From: Corynebacterium humireducens NBRC 106098 = DSM 45392
Lineage (GTDB): Bacteria; Actinomycetota; Actinomycetes; Mycobacteriales; Mycobacteriaceae
Direction: 5' to 3'
Assembly: GCF_000819445.1 (NCBI RefSeq)
Contig: NZ_CP005286.1
Span: forward strand, 1,798,001 to 1,862,000
DNA: 64,000 bases
The notes under the pieces were generated by a model. That model was not told the DNA's origin. It was given only the letters and a program-made list of their open reading frames with translations, and ran no database searches. The number at the start of each line of letters is the position of its first letter. Position 1 is the stretch's first letter. The translations under genes and the position numbers were made by a program. Positions 1 to 7,265 of the stretch are shown here, one piece after another.

Positions 1-584
1 GGGTCACTGGACGCCTGTCCCGGCCGGACCGGGGCACCGTTCACGTCAATGATAGGGTGCGTCGCCGGATCCGCCGGGCGCTGCACCACGATCTCGCCGT
101 TCTCGTGCACGCCCAGGATCCCGGGCTGCGCGGGCAGGACCAGGCCGAGTTCACCGGCCCGACGGGCGATCTCCGCGGAGGACCGGACGTTCTCCAGGTC
201 GCGGTTGAGGGTCTCGAGCTGGTTCGACAGCTGCTTGTCCTGCGTCTGCAGGAGCTGCGTCTGGAAGGTCTGCTGCGTCGCCAGTCCGGCCAGCCACATG
301 GCCACCGCCACGCCGGCGATCGCCAGGACGATGGACACGCTGATGAGCTTGGCCAGCAGCGAGGTCTGCTTGAGTTCCGCGACCCTGCGTCCCCGGACGG
401 AGACGACCTGGCGGGAGCCCAGCCGGTTGGGCACCGGGCGGCGGCGCGTCGGCAGCGGCGTCTGGGCCGGCGGGGTGAAGGATCGGGTGTGCTGCTCCCG
501 GTCGAGGAGTGCGGTCCCGACACTGTAGTCACGGCTCGCGCCCATGCGACGCTGCTTGCTGGTGGTGCTGTTGGTCGGGTTCAC
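1..584 (-). CDS. ftsL: FtsL-like cell-division protein (3' part beyond window)
   Basis: Small single-pass division protein encoded directly after rsmH, the position of ftsL in the dcw cluster, where it would act with FtsB/FtsQ in the septal complex. The GTG start at 584-582 overlaps the rsmH stop as GTGA, indicating translational coupling. The N-terminal ~70 residues are basic and Pro/Arg-rich (cytoplasmic), followed by one membrane helix (around [20 protein letters not shown]) and a Gln/Leu-rich stretch ([20 protein letters not shown]) expected to be a periplasmic coiled coil. About 194 codons are visible and the frame is still open at base 1. Family assignment rests on topology and position because FtsL sequences diverge strongly. 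Confidence 0.8.
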   Translation of the reverse strand, partial: MNPTNSTTSKQRRMGASRDYSVGTALLDREQHTRSFTPPAQTPLPTRRRPVPNRLGSRQVVSVRGRRVAELKQTSLLAKLISVSIVLAIAGVAVAMWLAGLATQQTFQTQLLQTQDKQLSNQLETLNRDLENVRSSAEIARRAGELGLVLPAQPGILGVHENGEIVVQRPADPATHPIIDVNGAPVRPGQASSD

Positions 585-1600
585 GATCGGTCTCCAAACG
601 GGTCAGGGAGCTTCTCGACGGCGCGGACCCTCACCGGGGCCGCACGCGGGTTCTCCTCGATCTCGGCTTCGGTCGCCTTCTCCGCGCCACGGGTGACCGT
701 GGCGAAACGCGGCGCCGTGCCCGGCAGGTCCATCGGCAGGCCGGGCGGGGTCTTCGATGCGGTCATCTCGGCGAAGGCCGCCTTGACGATGCGGTCCTCC
801 AGGGACTGGTAGCTCATGAACACGGCACGGCCCCCGACCGCCAGCAGCCCGGCGATGACGGGGATGACGTTCTCCAGCGCCTCCAGCTCGGCGTTGACCT
901 CCACGCGCAGCGCCTGGAAGGTGCGCTTGGCGGGGTGTCCACCGGTGCGCCGGGTGGCGGCGGGGATGGTGGCGTAGAGCAGCTCCACGAGGCGGGCGGA
1001 GGTGGTGAAGGGAGCCTTCTCCCGCTCCCGCAGCACAGCCGAGGCGATCTTGCCGGCGAAACGCTCATCGCCGTAGGTCTTGAGGATGCGCGCCAGCTCA
1101 CCGTGGCTGTACGTGTTGAGGATGTCGGCCGCGGTCCGCCCCTTCGTCGGGTCCATGCGCATGTCGAGCGGCGCGTCGGTGCGGTAGGCGAAACCGCGCT
1201 CCACCTGATCGAGCTGCATGGAGGACACACCGAGGTCGAAGAGCGCGCCGGCGACGCCGTGCTCCCGGACCAGGTCGAAGATCGGCCCCTCCCCCGTCTC
1301 GACGGCCTCGCCGATCCCGTCGAAACGGGTCTGCACGCCCACGAACCTGTCCCCGAAGGGGGCGAGTCGGGCGCGGGCGTCGGCAAGCGCGACGGGGTCA
1401 CGGTCCACGCCGATGACGTGGGCCTCGGGGAAGGTGCGCAGGAAGTGCTCGGTGTGGCCGCCGGCACCGAGGGTGCCGTCGACGATGACAGCCCGGGAGC
1501 CGAGCTTCTCGACGCCCGGCGCGATCAGATCCGCCATGCGGTCCCGGAGAACCGGGACGTGGCCGTGGTTGTCGTTGATGTCGAAGCTCATGTCACTCAT
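581..1600 (-). CDS. rsmH: 16S rRNA (cytosine(1402)-N(4))-methyltransferase RsmH
   Basis: SAM-dependent methyltransferase (MraW family) that N4-methylates C1402 of 16S rRNA in the decoding site. Visible hallmarks are HVPVLRDRM at the N-terminus, the SAM-binding [13 protein letters not shown], the [11 protein letters not shown] motif and a [14 protein letters not shown] motif near the C-terminus. The start is taken as ATG 1600 (MSDMSFD) because a strong purine-rich Shine-Dalgarno sequence (AGGAAGGGGGG) lies about 7 nt upstream; the in-frame extension to 1672 has no ribosome site. The product is 339 aa, normal for the family. It is 155 bp downstream of mraZ and coupled to the ftsL-like gene. Likely under the MraZ-controlled promoter upstream of mraZ. 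Confidence 0.96.
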   Translation of the reverse strand: MSDMSFDINDNHGHVPVLRDRMADLIAPGVEKLGSRAVIVDGTLGAGGHTEHFLRTFPEAHVIGVDRDPVALADARARLAPFGDRFVGVQTRFDGIGEAVETGEGPIFDLVREHGVAGALFDLGVSSMQLDQVERGFAYRTDAPLDMRMDPTKGRTAADILNTYSHGELARILKTYGDERFAGKIASAVLREREKAPFTTSARLVELLYATIPAATRRTGGHPAKRTFQALRVEVNAELEALENVIPVIAGLLAVGGRAVFMSYQSLEDRIVKAAFAEMTASKTPPGLPMDLPGTAPRFATVTRGAEKATEAEIEENPRAAPVRVRAVEKLPDPFGDRS

Positions 1601-1755
1601 GACCGCACCCCCCTTCCTGATTCCTGTGTCCGGACAGCGGGACGCGTACAGGGCCCTGCCCGATGTGTCCATCTGATGTCGGGGAAGTACACCAGAGCAT
1701 CACCTCGGGCAGAGTCCTCCACGCATCCCGCTCATCCCGTGACGACCGTCGTGGG

Positions 1756-2190
1756 TCAGAGCAGTCCGTCGAGGATCTCTTCCGCGTCGGCCGCGGAGAA
1801 CGCGGCCTCCGTCTCCTGCTGGTATGCAGCCCAGGATTCGGCATCCCAGATCTCGAGAAAATCCACAGATCCGATGACCACACACTCCTTTGTCAGGCCC
1901 GCGTACTCACGGTGCCCGGCAGAGAGGGTGATGCGCCCGTTGCCGTCAGGTCGCTGTTCATCCGCGCTGGCAGCCAGATTGCGGATGAAGGCACGAGCCT
2001 GCGGGTTGGTGCGAGACACCGCTGCAGCCTTACGGATGCGGGCGGCGAACTCCTCCCGGGGATAGACCGCAAGACTGTGATCCTGCCCCTTCGTGACCAT
2101 CAACCCTCCGGCCAGTTCCTCACGGAACTTGGCCGGTAGTGTCAGTCGACCCTTGTCGTCGAGCTTCGGAGTGTAGGTACCGAGAAACAT
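1756..2190 (-). CDS. mraZ: Transcriptional regulator MraZ
   Basis: First gene of the division/cell-wall cluster. MraZ is an AbrB-fold DNA-binding protein that binds direct repeats in front of its own gene and controls the dcw cluster. The 144-aa product starts [23 protein letters not shown], the conserved N-terminal copy of the family; the second copy is around residues 77-110 ([16 protein letters not shown]). Length is normal. The upstream region carries three GTGGGG repeats at exactly 10-nt spacing (see the separate entry), which supports autoregulation. Confidence 0.97.
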   Translation of the reverse strand: MFLGTYTPKLDDKGRLTLPAKFREELAGGLMVTKGQDHSLAVYPREEFAARIRKAAAVSRTNPQARAFIRNLAASADEQRPDGNGRITLSAGHREYAGLTKECVVIGSVDFLEIWDAESWAAYQQETEAAFSAADAEEILDGLL

Positions 2191-2273
2191 CCCCGGGCCA
2201 CCTTCCTCGTCTCGACTCCACGGATCTGTCTGACCTGATTCAATTCTGGCGGTGCACTACGTCCACCGCTGCG

Positions 2274-2299
2274 CCCCACAATACCCCACTTTGCCCCAC
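2274..2299 (-). promoter_or_regulatory. MraZ box: three GTGGGG direct repeats upstream of mraZ
   Basis: On the minus strand the hexamer GTGGGG occurs at 2299-2294, 2289-2284 and 2279-2274, exactly one per 10 nt, about 85 bp upstream of the mraZ start. Known MraZ boxes are three or four TGGGN repeats separated by 5 nt, so the match in sequence, spacing and position is strong. It is the probable autoregulatory site for mraZ-rsmH-ftsL. Confidence 0.85.
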
Positions 2300-2463
2300 C
2301 AACAACCCTCATTCCCGGCCTGTCGGATACCTATATCTACAGATCCGCAGGTGAAGGGAAGAAAAGAAGGTGGGGCGCGCCACCCGCCGGGCGCGTCACG
2401 CATGTCGGCACACCCCGTCGCCACAGGCCACCGGCGGCCGGAGGGGCGCCGTTCCGACCCCCG

Positions 2464-2488
2464 GTGGGGCAAAGTGGGGCCTGTGGGA
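2464..2488 (+). promoter_or_regulatory. Second MraZ-box-like repeat set, inverted
   Basis: On the plus strand GTGGGG occurs at 2464-2469 and 2474-2479, followed by GTGGGA at 2483-2488 (spacing 10 then 9). This mirrors the mraZ box 165 bp away on the opposite strand. It lies in the 360-bp gap between the DUF3040 gene and mraZ, next to the DUF3040 terminator. It could be a second MraZ site allowing a loop, or a decayed duplicate; the function is inferred only. Confidence 0.4.
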
Positions 2489-2494
2489 GGGCAT

Positions 2495-2528
2495 GAAAAA
2501 ACCGCCGCCCCGGGTGCGGGACGGCGGT
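2495..2528 (-). terminator. Rho-independent terminator after the DUF3040 gene
   Basis: Read on the minus strand, ACCGCCG pairs with CGGCGGT across a GC-rich loop and is followed immediately by six T residues. It lies about 20 bp past the stop codon of the DUF3040 gene and separates it from mraZ. Confidence 0.85.
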
Positions 2529-2550
2529 GCTTTTCTCTGGCTGTGAGGGG

Positions 2551-2949
2551 TCAGCGCTCCTCGAAGCGGCGACGGAAGTTCTCCTCCATCTTGCTCGCCA
2601 TGGAGGACGGGTCGTTGGAGCGCTCCCTGCCCGGGCGACGCTTGATGATGCGGTCCGCGGAGGAGGCACCTCCACCACGGAGCATCCACACGCCGGCCCC
2701 GAACATCACGAGGAAGCCGACGACACTGAGGGCGATGAACCACAGGCTCTGCTGGGCGAGTGCGACACCGCCGACGAGCATGACGAGCCCCACGACCGCG
2801 ATGGCGAGTCCACGGAGCGTGATCCCCGGGGCACCGTCCCCACCGAAGACGTGATCGCCCGCCACAGTGGACCCGAACTTGGGGTCATCGGCGAGGAGAG
2901 ACTGTTCGATCTCCCGGAGCATCCTCTGCTCCTGCTCTGAAAGCGACAC
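2551..2949 (-). CDS. DUF3040 membrane protein
   Basis: Conserved actinobacterial protein of unknown function, 132 aa. The N-terminus has the family signature MSLSEQEQRMLREIEQSL, followed by DPKFGSTVAG. Two adjacent hydrophobic helices (residues ~45-68 and ~70-90) make a membrane hairpin, and the C-terminus is charged and Arg-rich (FRRRFEER). A GTG start at 2949 is preceded by GGGAGGAACA, a good ribosome site. The same family sits upstream of mraZ in mycobacteria (Rv2169c region), so its place here is ancestral. No role is proposed. Confidence 0.85.
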   Translation of the reverse strand: MSLSEQEQRMLREIEQSLLADDPKFGSTVAGDHVFGGDGAPGITLRGLAIAVVGLVMLVGGVALAQQSLWFIALSVVGFLVMFGAGVWMLRGGGASSADRIIKRRPGRERSNDPSSMASKMEENFRRRFEER

Positions 2950-3048
2950 TGTTCCTCCCGGATATCGCTGGGGTTTGATCTATCTACTCGTTTAACGCCC
3001 AGACTATCGGGAATGTTCCCGCAATTGCCAACCTGCACTTTCGGCACC

Positions 3049-3480
3049 CTAAGCAGCCGCCGGAACCCACCCCGCCTCAGCCTCGGTCTCCGCCAGGAAC
3101 TGCGCGGCGAGGTCCATCACCGTGGACACGACCCCCCGGTCGACGTCGAGCTCCAGTCCGGAGGCCACCCGGGAGCGCAGGCGCGAGTACTGGCTGAAGA
3201 CGAGCGCCCACCGCTCCCCCTCCGCGTCCACCATCCGGAGCTGGTCCCATGCGCCGGTGGGCCGGCGCCGCCTGCCGGCCACGGCCGACGCCGAGATACG
3301 CGCACCCGCCGTGCGCAGTGCGGCCTGATACGCGACCTCCAGGGCGAGGTCCCACTCCCCCGCCTCCCGGTGGCGGTGGGCTTGGGCCAGCAGGACCTGG
3401 GCCTTGAGAATGAAGCCGGCCCGTCGCGTCCCCGCACCCGCTCCGGCGAACCTCGTCGTTGCCGAGATGATCTGTGCCAT
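3049..3480 (-). CDS. SAV_6107-family HEPN-domain protein
   Basis: 143-aa, mostly helical protein matching the actinobacterial SAV_6107-like HEPN family as I recognise it: the N-terminal helix region reads RAGFILKAQVLLAQAHRHREAGEW and the second part LEVAYQAALRTAGARI. HEPN folds include RNases and nucleotide-binding proteins, but I do not see a clear Rx4-6H catalytic motif, so activity is open. ATG 3480 follows an AAAGGAG ribosome site. The promoter is close to consensus and overlaps a LexA-like box, suggesting DNA-damage control. No toxin/antitoxin partner is adjacent. Confidence 0.8.
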   Translation of the reverse strand: MAQIISATTRFAGAGAGTRRAGFILKAQVLLAQAHRHREAGEWDLALEVAYQAALRTAGARISASAVAGRRRRPTGAWDQLRMVDAEGERWALVFSQYSRLRSRVASGLELDVDRGVVSTVMDLAAQFLAETEAEAGWVPAAA

Positions 3481-3557
3481 CGGGACCGTCTCCTTTCCTC
3501 AACCTCTGCGATCCAACCTGCCCTCACCCTAGGAACGGGCCTGGACACCACACCCCA

Positions 3558-3586
3558 ATTATAGAACAGCCTTTCGAACAGGTCAA
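3558..3586 (-). promoter_or_regulatory. Consensus promoter with LexA-like box for the HEPN gene
   Basis: On the minus strand TTGACC (3586-3581), a 17-nt spacer and TATAAT (3563-3558) form a near-perfect sigma-A promoter. Within it, TAGAACAGCCTTTCGA (3562-3577, plus strand) matches 11 of 14 fixed positions of the corynebacterial LexA box TCGAACANNTGTTCGA. A bound LexA would cover the -10 element and spacer. Confidence 0.7.
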
Positions 3587-3667
3587 TGGTTCTCCTGCGG
3601 ATTCGTCCACTCCCGGTGGTCTTTTCCCCACACACCCGGCCGTTCATGGTTCAGTGGTGGTGTGACC

Positions 3668-4255
3668 ATGGAGATCCGCCGCTTGTCCGGCCCCGAATTC
3701 GCCGTGCTGGCCCCCCAGCTCGTCGACCTCTACATAGAGGCGATGGGCTACGACCCGAGCATCCGCGCCGGTCGCATCGACGTCTGGAGGCGCGAGATCG
3801 TCCAGCCGGGATTCACCGCGCTGGCCGCCCTCGACCAGGACGAGGTCCTCGGCGTGGCTTACGGCTACATCGGCATGCCCGACATGTGGTGGGACCGACA
3901 GGTGCGGCGCGGCATCCGGGAGGCCGGCGGGCCGGACACCCGGCAGGTGCTGCTCCTGCGCGACTACTTCGAGGTGGCGGAGATCCACGTCTCCCCCACG
4001 CAGCAGGGACGCGGGATCGGCCGGATCCTGCTCTCCCAGCTGCTCTGGCTCGCCCCCGCCGGCAACGCCATGCTCTCGACGCCCGAGGTCGACGACGAGG
4101 CCAACAACGCCTTCTCCCTCTACCGATCCATGGGCTTCCGCGACGAGCTGCGCCACTTCCGCTTCGACGGCGACGCCCGCCCCTTCGCCGTCCTCTCGGT
4201 ACCCCTCCCCCTGCCCGGCATGGTGGAGAAGCCCGCCGTTGAACGACGCGGGTGA
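3668..4255 (+). CDS. GNAT-family N-acetyltransferase (Rv2170-like)
   Basis: 195-aa acetyl-CoA-dependent acyltransferase. The C-terminal half holds the acetyl-CoA loop EIHVSPTQQGRGIGRILL (Q/R-x-x-G-x-G/A) and the usual SLYRSMGFRDEL helix-strand end. It occupies the same place, next to idsA/mptA, as mycobacterial Rv2170, so orthology is likely; the substrate in Corynebacterium is unknown. ATG 3668 is chosen; an in-frame GTG at 3662 is equally possible because neither has a clear ribosome site. The stop TGA at 4253-4255 lies 57 bp before the preferred idsA start. Confidence 0.85.
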   Translation: MEIRRLSGPEFAVLAPQLVDLYIEAMGYDPSIRAGRIDVWRREIVQPGFTALAALDQDEVLGVAYGYIGMPDMWWDRQVRRGIREAGGPDTRQVLLLRDYFEVAEIHVSPTQQGRGIGRILLSQLLWLAPAGNAMLSTPEVDDEANNAFSLYRSMGFRDELRHFRFDGDARPFAVLSVPLPLPGMVEKPAVERRG

Positions 4256-4311
4256 CCGGCTGGGTATCGTGGGAGCAGTCCGCCCACCACCCACATGAAG
4301 GATCATCCGCG

Positions 4312-5415
4312 TTGAGCACTCCCAGCCCCCTCACGACGCTGACCCTCGACCAGGTCCCGGACGCCGTCCGGGAGGAACTGACCCGCTTCATCGACGACCG
4401 TCGCCGACAGGTCGCCGCCATCGGCGGCCCGGTCACCGAGGCGGTCGCCCACCTGGAGTCCTTCGTGCTCGGTGGGGGCAAGCGCATCCGCCCTCTCTAC
4501 GCCTGGGCCGGTTTCGTCGGCGGCGGCGGCCTCGAACGCGCGGCGGAGGACCCGGCCGCGATGCTGCGGGCCGCCGCCTCCCTCGAGTTCATCCAGGCCT
4601 GCGCGCTCATCCACGACGACATCATCGACTCGTCCGACACCCGGCGCGGCAACCTGACGGTCCACCGGGCCGTCGAGAAGCAGCACCGGGACCGTGCCTG
4701 GGCGGGTGACCCCGCGCACTTCGGCGAGTCCGTGGCCATCCTCGTCGGCGACCTCGCCCTCGTGTGGGCCGAGGACATGCTGCAGGACTCCGGGCTGTCC
4801 GTCGCCGCGCTGCAGCGCGCCCGCGATCCGTGGCGGGGCATGCGCACCGAGGTGATCGGCGGGCAGCTGCTCGACATCACCCTGGAGGCGACCGCCGACG
4901 AGAACATCGAGCTCGCCGACTCCGTCAACCGCTTCAAGACCGCCGCGTACACCATCGAACGCCCGCTGCACCTCGGCGCCGCCATCGCGGGCGCCGACCA
5001 GGCCACCATCGACGCCTTCCGCGGCTACGGCCACGACATCGGCATCGCCTTCCAGCTCCGCGACGACCAGCTCGGCGTCTACGGCGACCCGGCGGTCACC
5101 GGCAAGCCCGCCGGCGACGACCTGCGGGAGGGCAAGCGCACCGTCCTGCTCGCCACCGCTCTGCAGCGTGCCGACGACCGCGACCCCGCCGCCGCCGCCG
5201 AACTGCGCGCCGGCGTCGGCGCCACCGACGATCCCGCGCAGATCGCCCGTCTGGCGCAGATCATCGCGGACACCGGCGCCGTGGAGGAGATCGAGGAACG
5301 CATCACCGAGCTCACCCGCTCCGGTCTCGCCCACCTCGCCGCCGCGGGCACCTCCCCGGAGGTCACCGCGACGCTCACCGACCTCGCCCACCGCGCGACG
5401 GCGCGCCGCCACTGA
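4312..5415 (+). CDS. idsA: Geranylgeranyl/polyprenyl diphosphate synthase IdsA
   Basis: Trans-isoprenyl diphosphate synthase that condenses allylic diphosphates with isopentenyl diphosphate, feeding menaquinone, carotenoid and polyprenyl-phosphate synthesis. The first Asp-rich motif HDDIID is at about residues 102-107 and the second (RDDQLGVYGD) at about 250-259; the GGGKRIRP substrate-binding loop is also present. TTG 4312 is preferred because AAGGA lies 9 nt upstream and the longer frame from GTG 4252 (overlapping the previous stop) adds a His/Pro-rich tail typical of non-coding DNA; 4252 remains an alternative. The stop overlaps the mptA start (TGATG). Supplying polyprenyl precursors next to mannosyltransferases that use polyprenyl-phosphomannose makes biochemical sense. 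Confidence 0.93.
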   Translation: MSTPSPLTTLTLDQVPDAVREELTRFIDDRRRQVAAIGGPVTEAVAHLESFVLGGGKRIRPLYAWAGFVGGGGLERAAEDPAAMLRAAASLEFIQACALIHDDIIDSSDTRRGNLTVHRAVEKQHRDRAWAGDPAHFGESVAILVGDLALVWAEDMLQDSGLSVAALQRARDPWRGMRTEVIGGQLLDITLEATADENIELADSVNRFKTAAYTIERPLHLGAAIAGADQATIDAFRGYGHDIGIAFQLRDDQLGVYGDPAVTGKPAGDDLREGKRTVLLATALQRADDRDPAAAAELRAGVGATDDPAQIARLAQIIADTGAVEEIEERITELTRSGLAHLAAAGTSPEVTATLTDLAHRATARRH

Positions 5416-6932
5416 TGACGCTCCGTCTGCCCGGCGCGCTCCCGCTGGGAATCATCGGTGCGGTCATGCTGTTCCTGGGCTCCTTCGGAGGCGGCGCCAT
5501 CCGCAACCGCGGTGGCGTGCTGGAGGCCCTCGACCTGGACTTCCTCTCCTACGGGCACGGCGCAGGAATCTCCAACGCCGTGTTCTGGGCGGGCGTGGCG
5601 ACGCTGCTGGTCGCGTGGGCGGTCCTCGGGCGTCGGCACGTGCTCAACCGCACGGAGGGGGCGGAGAAACGGGTCCGCACCGCGCTGTGGGCCTGGGTCC
5701 TGCCGCTCCTCCCGGCCGCCCCGATGCTCTCCCGCGACGTGTACTCCTACCTCATGCAGGGCGCCATGCTCCGCGACGGCTACGACCCGTACACGCAGGG
5801 CGCCGCGGTCAACCCGGGGCCGTTCCTGCTGGAGGTCTCCCACGACTGGCGCAACACCACCACCCCGTACGGGCCGCTCCACCTGTGGATCGGCGAGGGC
5901 GTCACCCGCCTCGTCGGGGACAACGTGACGGCCGGGGTGGTCGTGTACAAGCTCATCTCGGTCCTCGGCTTCGCCGCCATCGCCTGGGCGGTCCCCCGCA
6001 TCGCCCGCGCCCTCGGCGGCGACCCCGCCCTGGCGCTGTGGCTCGGCGTGGCCAACCCGGTGATGATCCTCCACATGGTCGGCGGCATGCACAACGAGTC
6101 CGTCATGGTCGGTCTGGTCAGCCTCGGACTGCTCGCCAGCCTGCACCGGCGTTTCCTGCTGGGCGTGGCGCTCATCGCGGTGGCCGTGTCCCTCAAGGCC
6201 ACCGCCGCCATCGCCCTGCCCTTCGTCGTGTGGCTGGCCACCATCCACTACGCGAAGCGCATCCACCGCGTCCCCGCGTTCGTGCTCAGCGGTGCCGTGG
6301 GCGTCGTCGAGACGCTCGCGGTCGTCGCCGCGGTCACCTGGCTGTCCGGGTCCTCATGGGGCTGGCTCTCGGAAATCTCCGGCAACTCGAAGGTCATCAA
6401 CCCCCTCGCGCTGCCATCACTGCTGGCCAGCTGGATCACCTGGCTGATCCAGGTGTTCCAGACCTCCTTCGAGTACAACACGGCACTCGGCGTCCTGCGC
6501 AGCATCTCGATGGTGCTCATGCTCGCCGGGCTGGTCATCGTGTGGTGGCTCTTCCGGCAGAACGAGCGCCGCGCCGTCGCCGGCACGGCGCTCGCCTACC
6601 AGGTCGCGTTCGTGTTCAACTCGGTGACGCTGCCCTGGTACTACGCCTCGGTGATCTCACTCGTCGGCGCGGTCCGCCCGCCCGAGTGGGTGCTGCGGCT
6701 GGCCGTGGGCGCGTCGGTGGTGGTCACCCTGGCGTTCACGGGCAGCGGCAACCACCAGCTCTACAACACGTGGTGGATGCTCGGCGTGTTCGTCATCGCC
6801 TGGTTCCTCACGGACTGGGTGTTCGGGCGGGACCTCACAGGGCCATGGCCTGCGCGCGGCGCAGCACCTCACGCGCCAGCTGACCGTGGAGAGCGTCCAC
6901 CGGCCGACCCGGCAGTGTCTCATCCTCGGTGA
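5415..6932 (+). CDS. mptA: Alpha-(1->6)-mannopyranosyltransferase MptA
   Basis: GT-C glycosyltransferase that elongates the distal alpha-1,6-mannan backbone of lipomannan/lipoarabinomannan, using polyprenyl-phosphomannose outside the membrane. The 505-aa product is polytopic with more than ten membrane helices. The first periplasmic loop contains the acidic LSRDVYSYLMQG region with Asp that serves as the GT-C catalytic-type motif. The ATG overlaps the idsA stop by one base. The C-terminal ~32 codons overlap, tail to tail, the 3' end of the Rv2175c-like gene; that last part is Pro/Arg/Ala-rich and not membrane-like, so the two tails share sequence. Confidence 0.92.
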   Translation: MTLRLPGALPLGIIGAVMLFLGSFGGGAIRNRGGVLEALDLDFLSYGHGAGISNAVFWAGVATLLVAWAVLGRRHVLNRTEGAEKRVRTALWAWVLPLLPAAPMLSRDVYSYLMQGAMLRDGYDPYTQGAAVNPGPFLLEVSHDWRNTTTPYGPLHLWIGEGVTRLVGDNVTAGVVVYKLISVLGFAAIAWAVPRIARALGGDPALALWLGVANPVMILHMVGGMHNESVMVGLVSLGLLASLHRRFLLGVALIAVAVSLKATAAIALPFVVWLATIHYAKRIHRVPAFVLSGAVGVVETLAVVAAVTWLSGSSWGWLSEISGNSKVINPLALPSLLASWITWLIQVFQTSFEYNTALGVLRSISMVLMLAGLVIVWWLFRQNERRAVAGTALAYQVAFVFNSVTLPWYYASVISLVGAVRPPEWVLRLAVGASVVVTLAFTGSGNHQLYNTWWMLGVFVIAWFLTDWVFGRDLTGPWPARGAAPHAPADRGERPPADPAVSHPR

Positions 6933-7215
6933 ACAGGTAGCGCAGGATCTCCTCGTCGGTGTAGCCGCCGTCCTTCAGAAGGGTGATCAGGCCGGGCACG
7001 AACTTGCCCGTCGAGTGTGAGCCCTCGTGGAACAGCGCCTCCGGGATGTGCCGCTTCCCGTCGATGACGTGCGCGATGAGCTTGTTGGCACCCAGCAGGT
7101 CATGGACGCGGGTGATCACCACACCCAGCCTCTCGGCGGTCTCCGGGAGGGTGAGCATGGGCTCGTCGGCGAGCAGGGTCTCAAGGGGGATGTCGTTGGG
7201 AATCACGTCGTCCAC
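6835..7215 (-). CDS. Rv2175c-family DNA-binding protein (PknL substrate family)
   Basis: 126-aa protein with a winged helix-turn-helix: LTLPETAERLGVVITRVHDLLGANKLIAHVIDGKRHIPEALF. In M. tuberculosis the orthologue Rv2175c is phosphorylated by PknL, losing DNA binding, and lies beside pknL exactly as here (divergent, 50 bp between starts). A Thr near the N-terminus of Rv2175c is the phosphosite; here the candidate residue is the Thr in IPLETLLAD. It overlaps the mptA 3' end by 98 bp on the other strand. Confidence 0.9.
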   Translation of the reverse strand: MDDVIPNDIPLETLLADEPMLTLPETAERLGVVITRVHDLLGANKLIAHVIDGKRHIPEALFHEGSHSTGKFVPGLITLLKDGGYTDEEILRYLFTEDETLPGRPVDALHGQLAREVLRRAQAMAL

Positions 7216-7253
7216 TCTACCGCCCGCGTTGGCGTGGGCACCCGCGTGTGGAC

Positions 7254-7259
7254 CATACT
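7254..7259 (+). promoter_or_regulatory. -10 element giving a leaderless pknL mRNA
   Basis: CATACT lies 6 nt before the pknL ATG, placing the transcription start at or next to the start codon. No ribosome site is visible. Confidence 0.6.
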
Positions 7260-7265
7260 GTCCCC

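Noticed and set aside
41..532. Minus-strand open frame at the left edge
   Set aside because: Wrong frame of the ftsL-like gene; Ser/Arg/Pro-rich and without a membrane helix.
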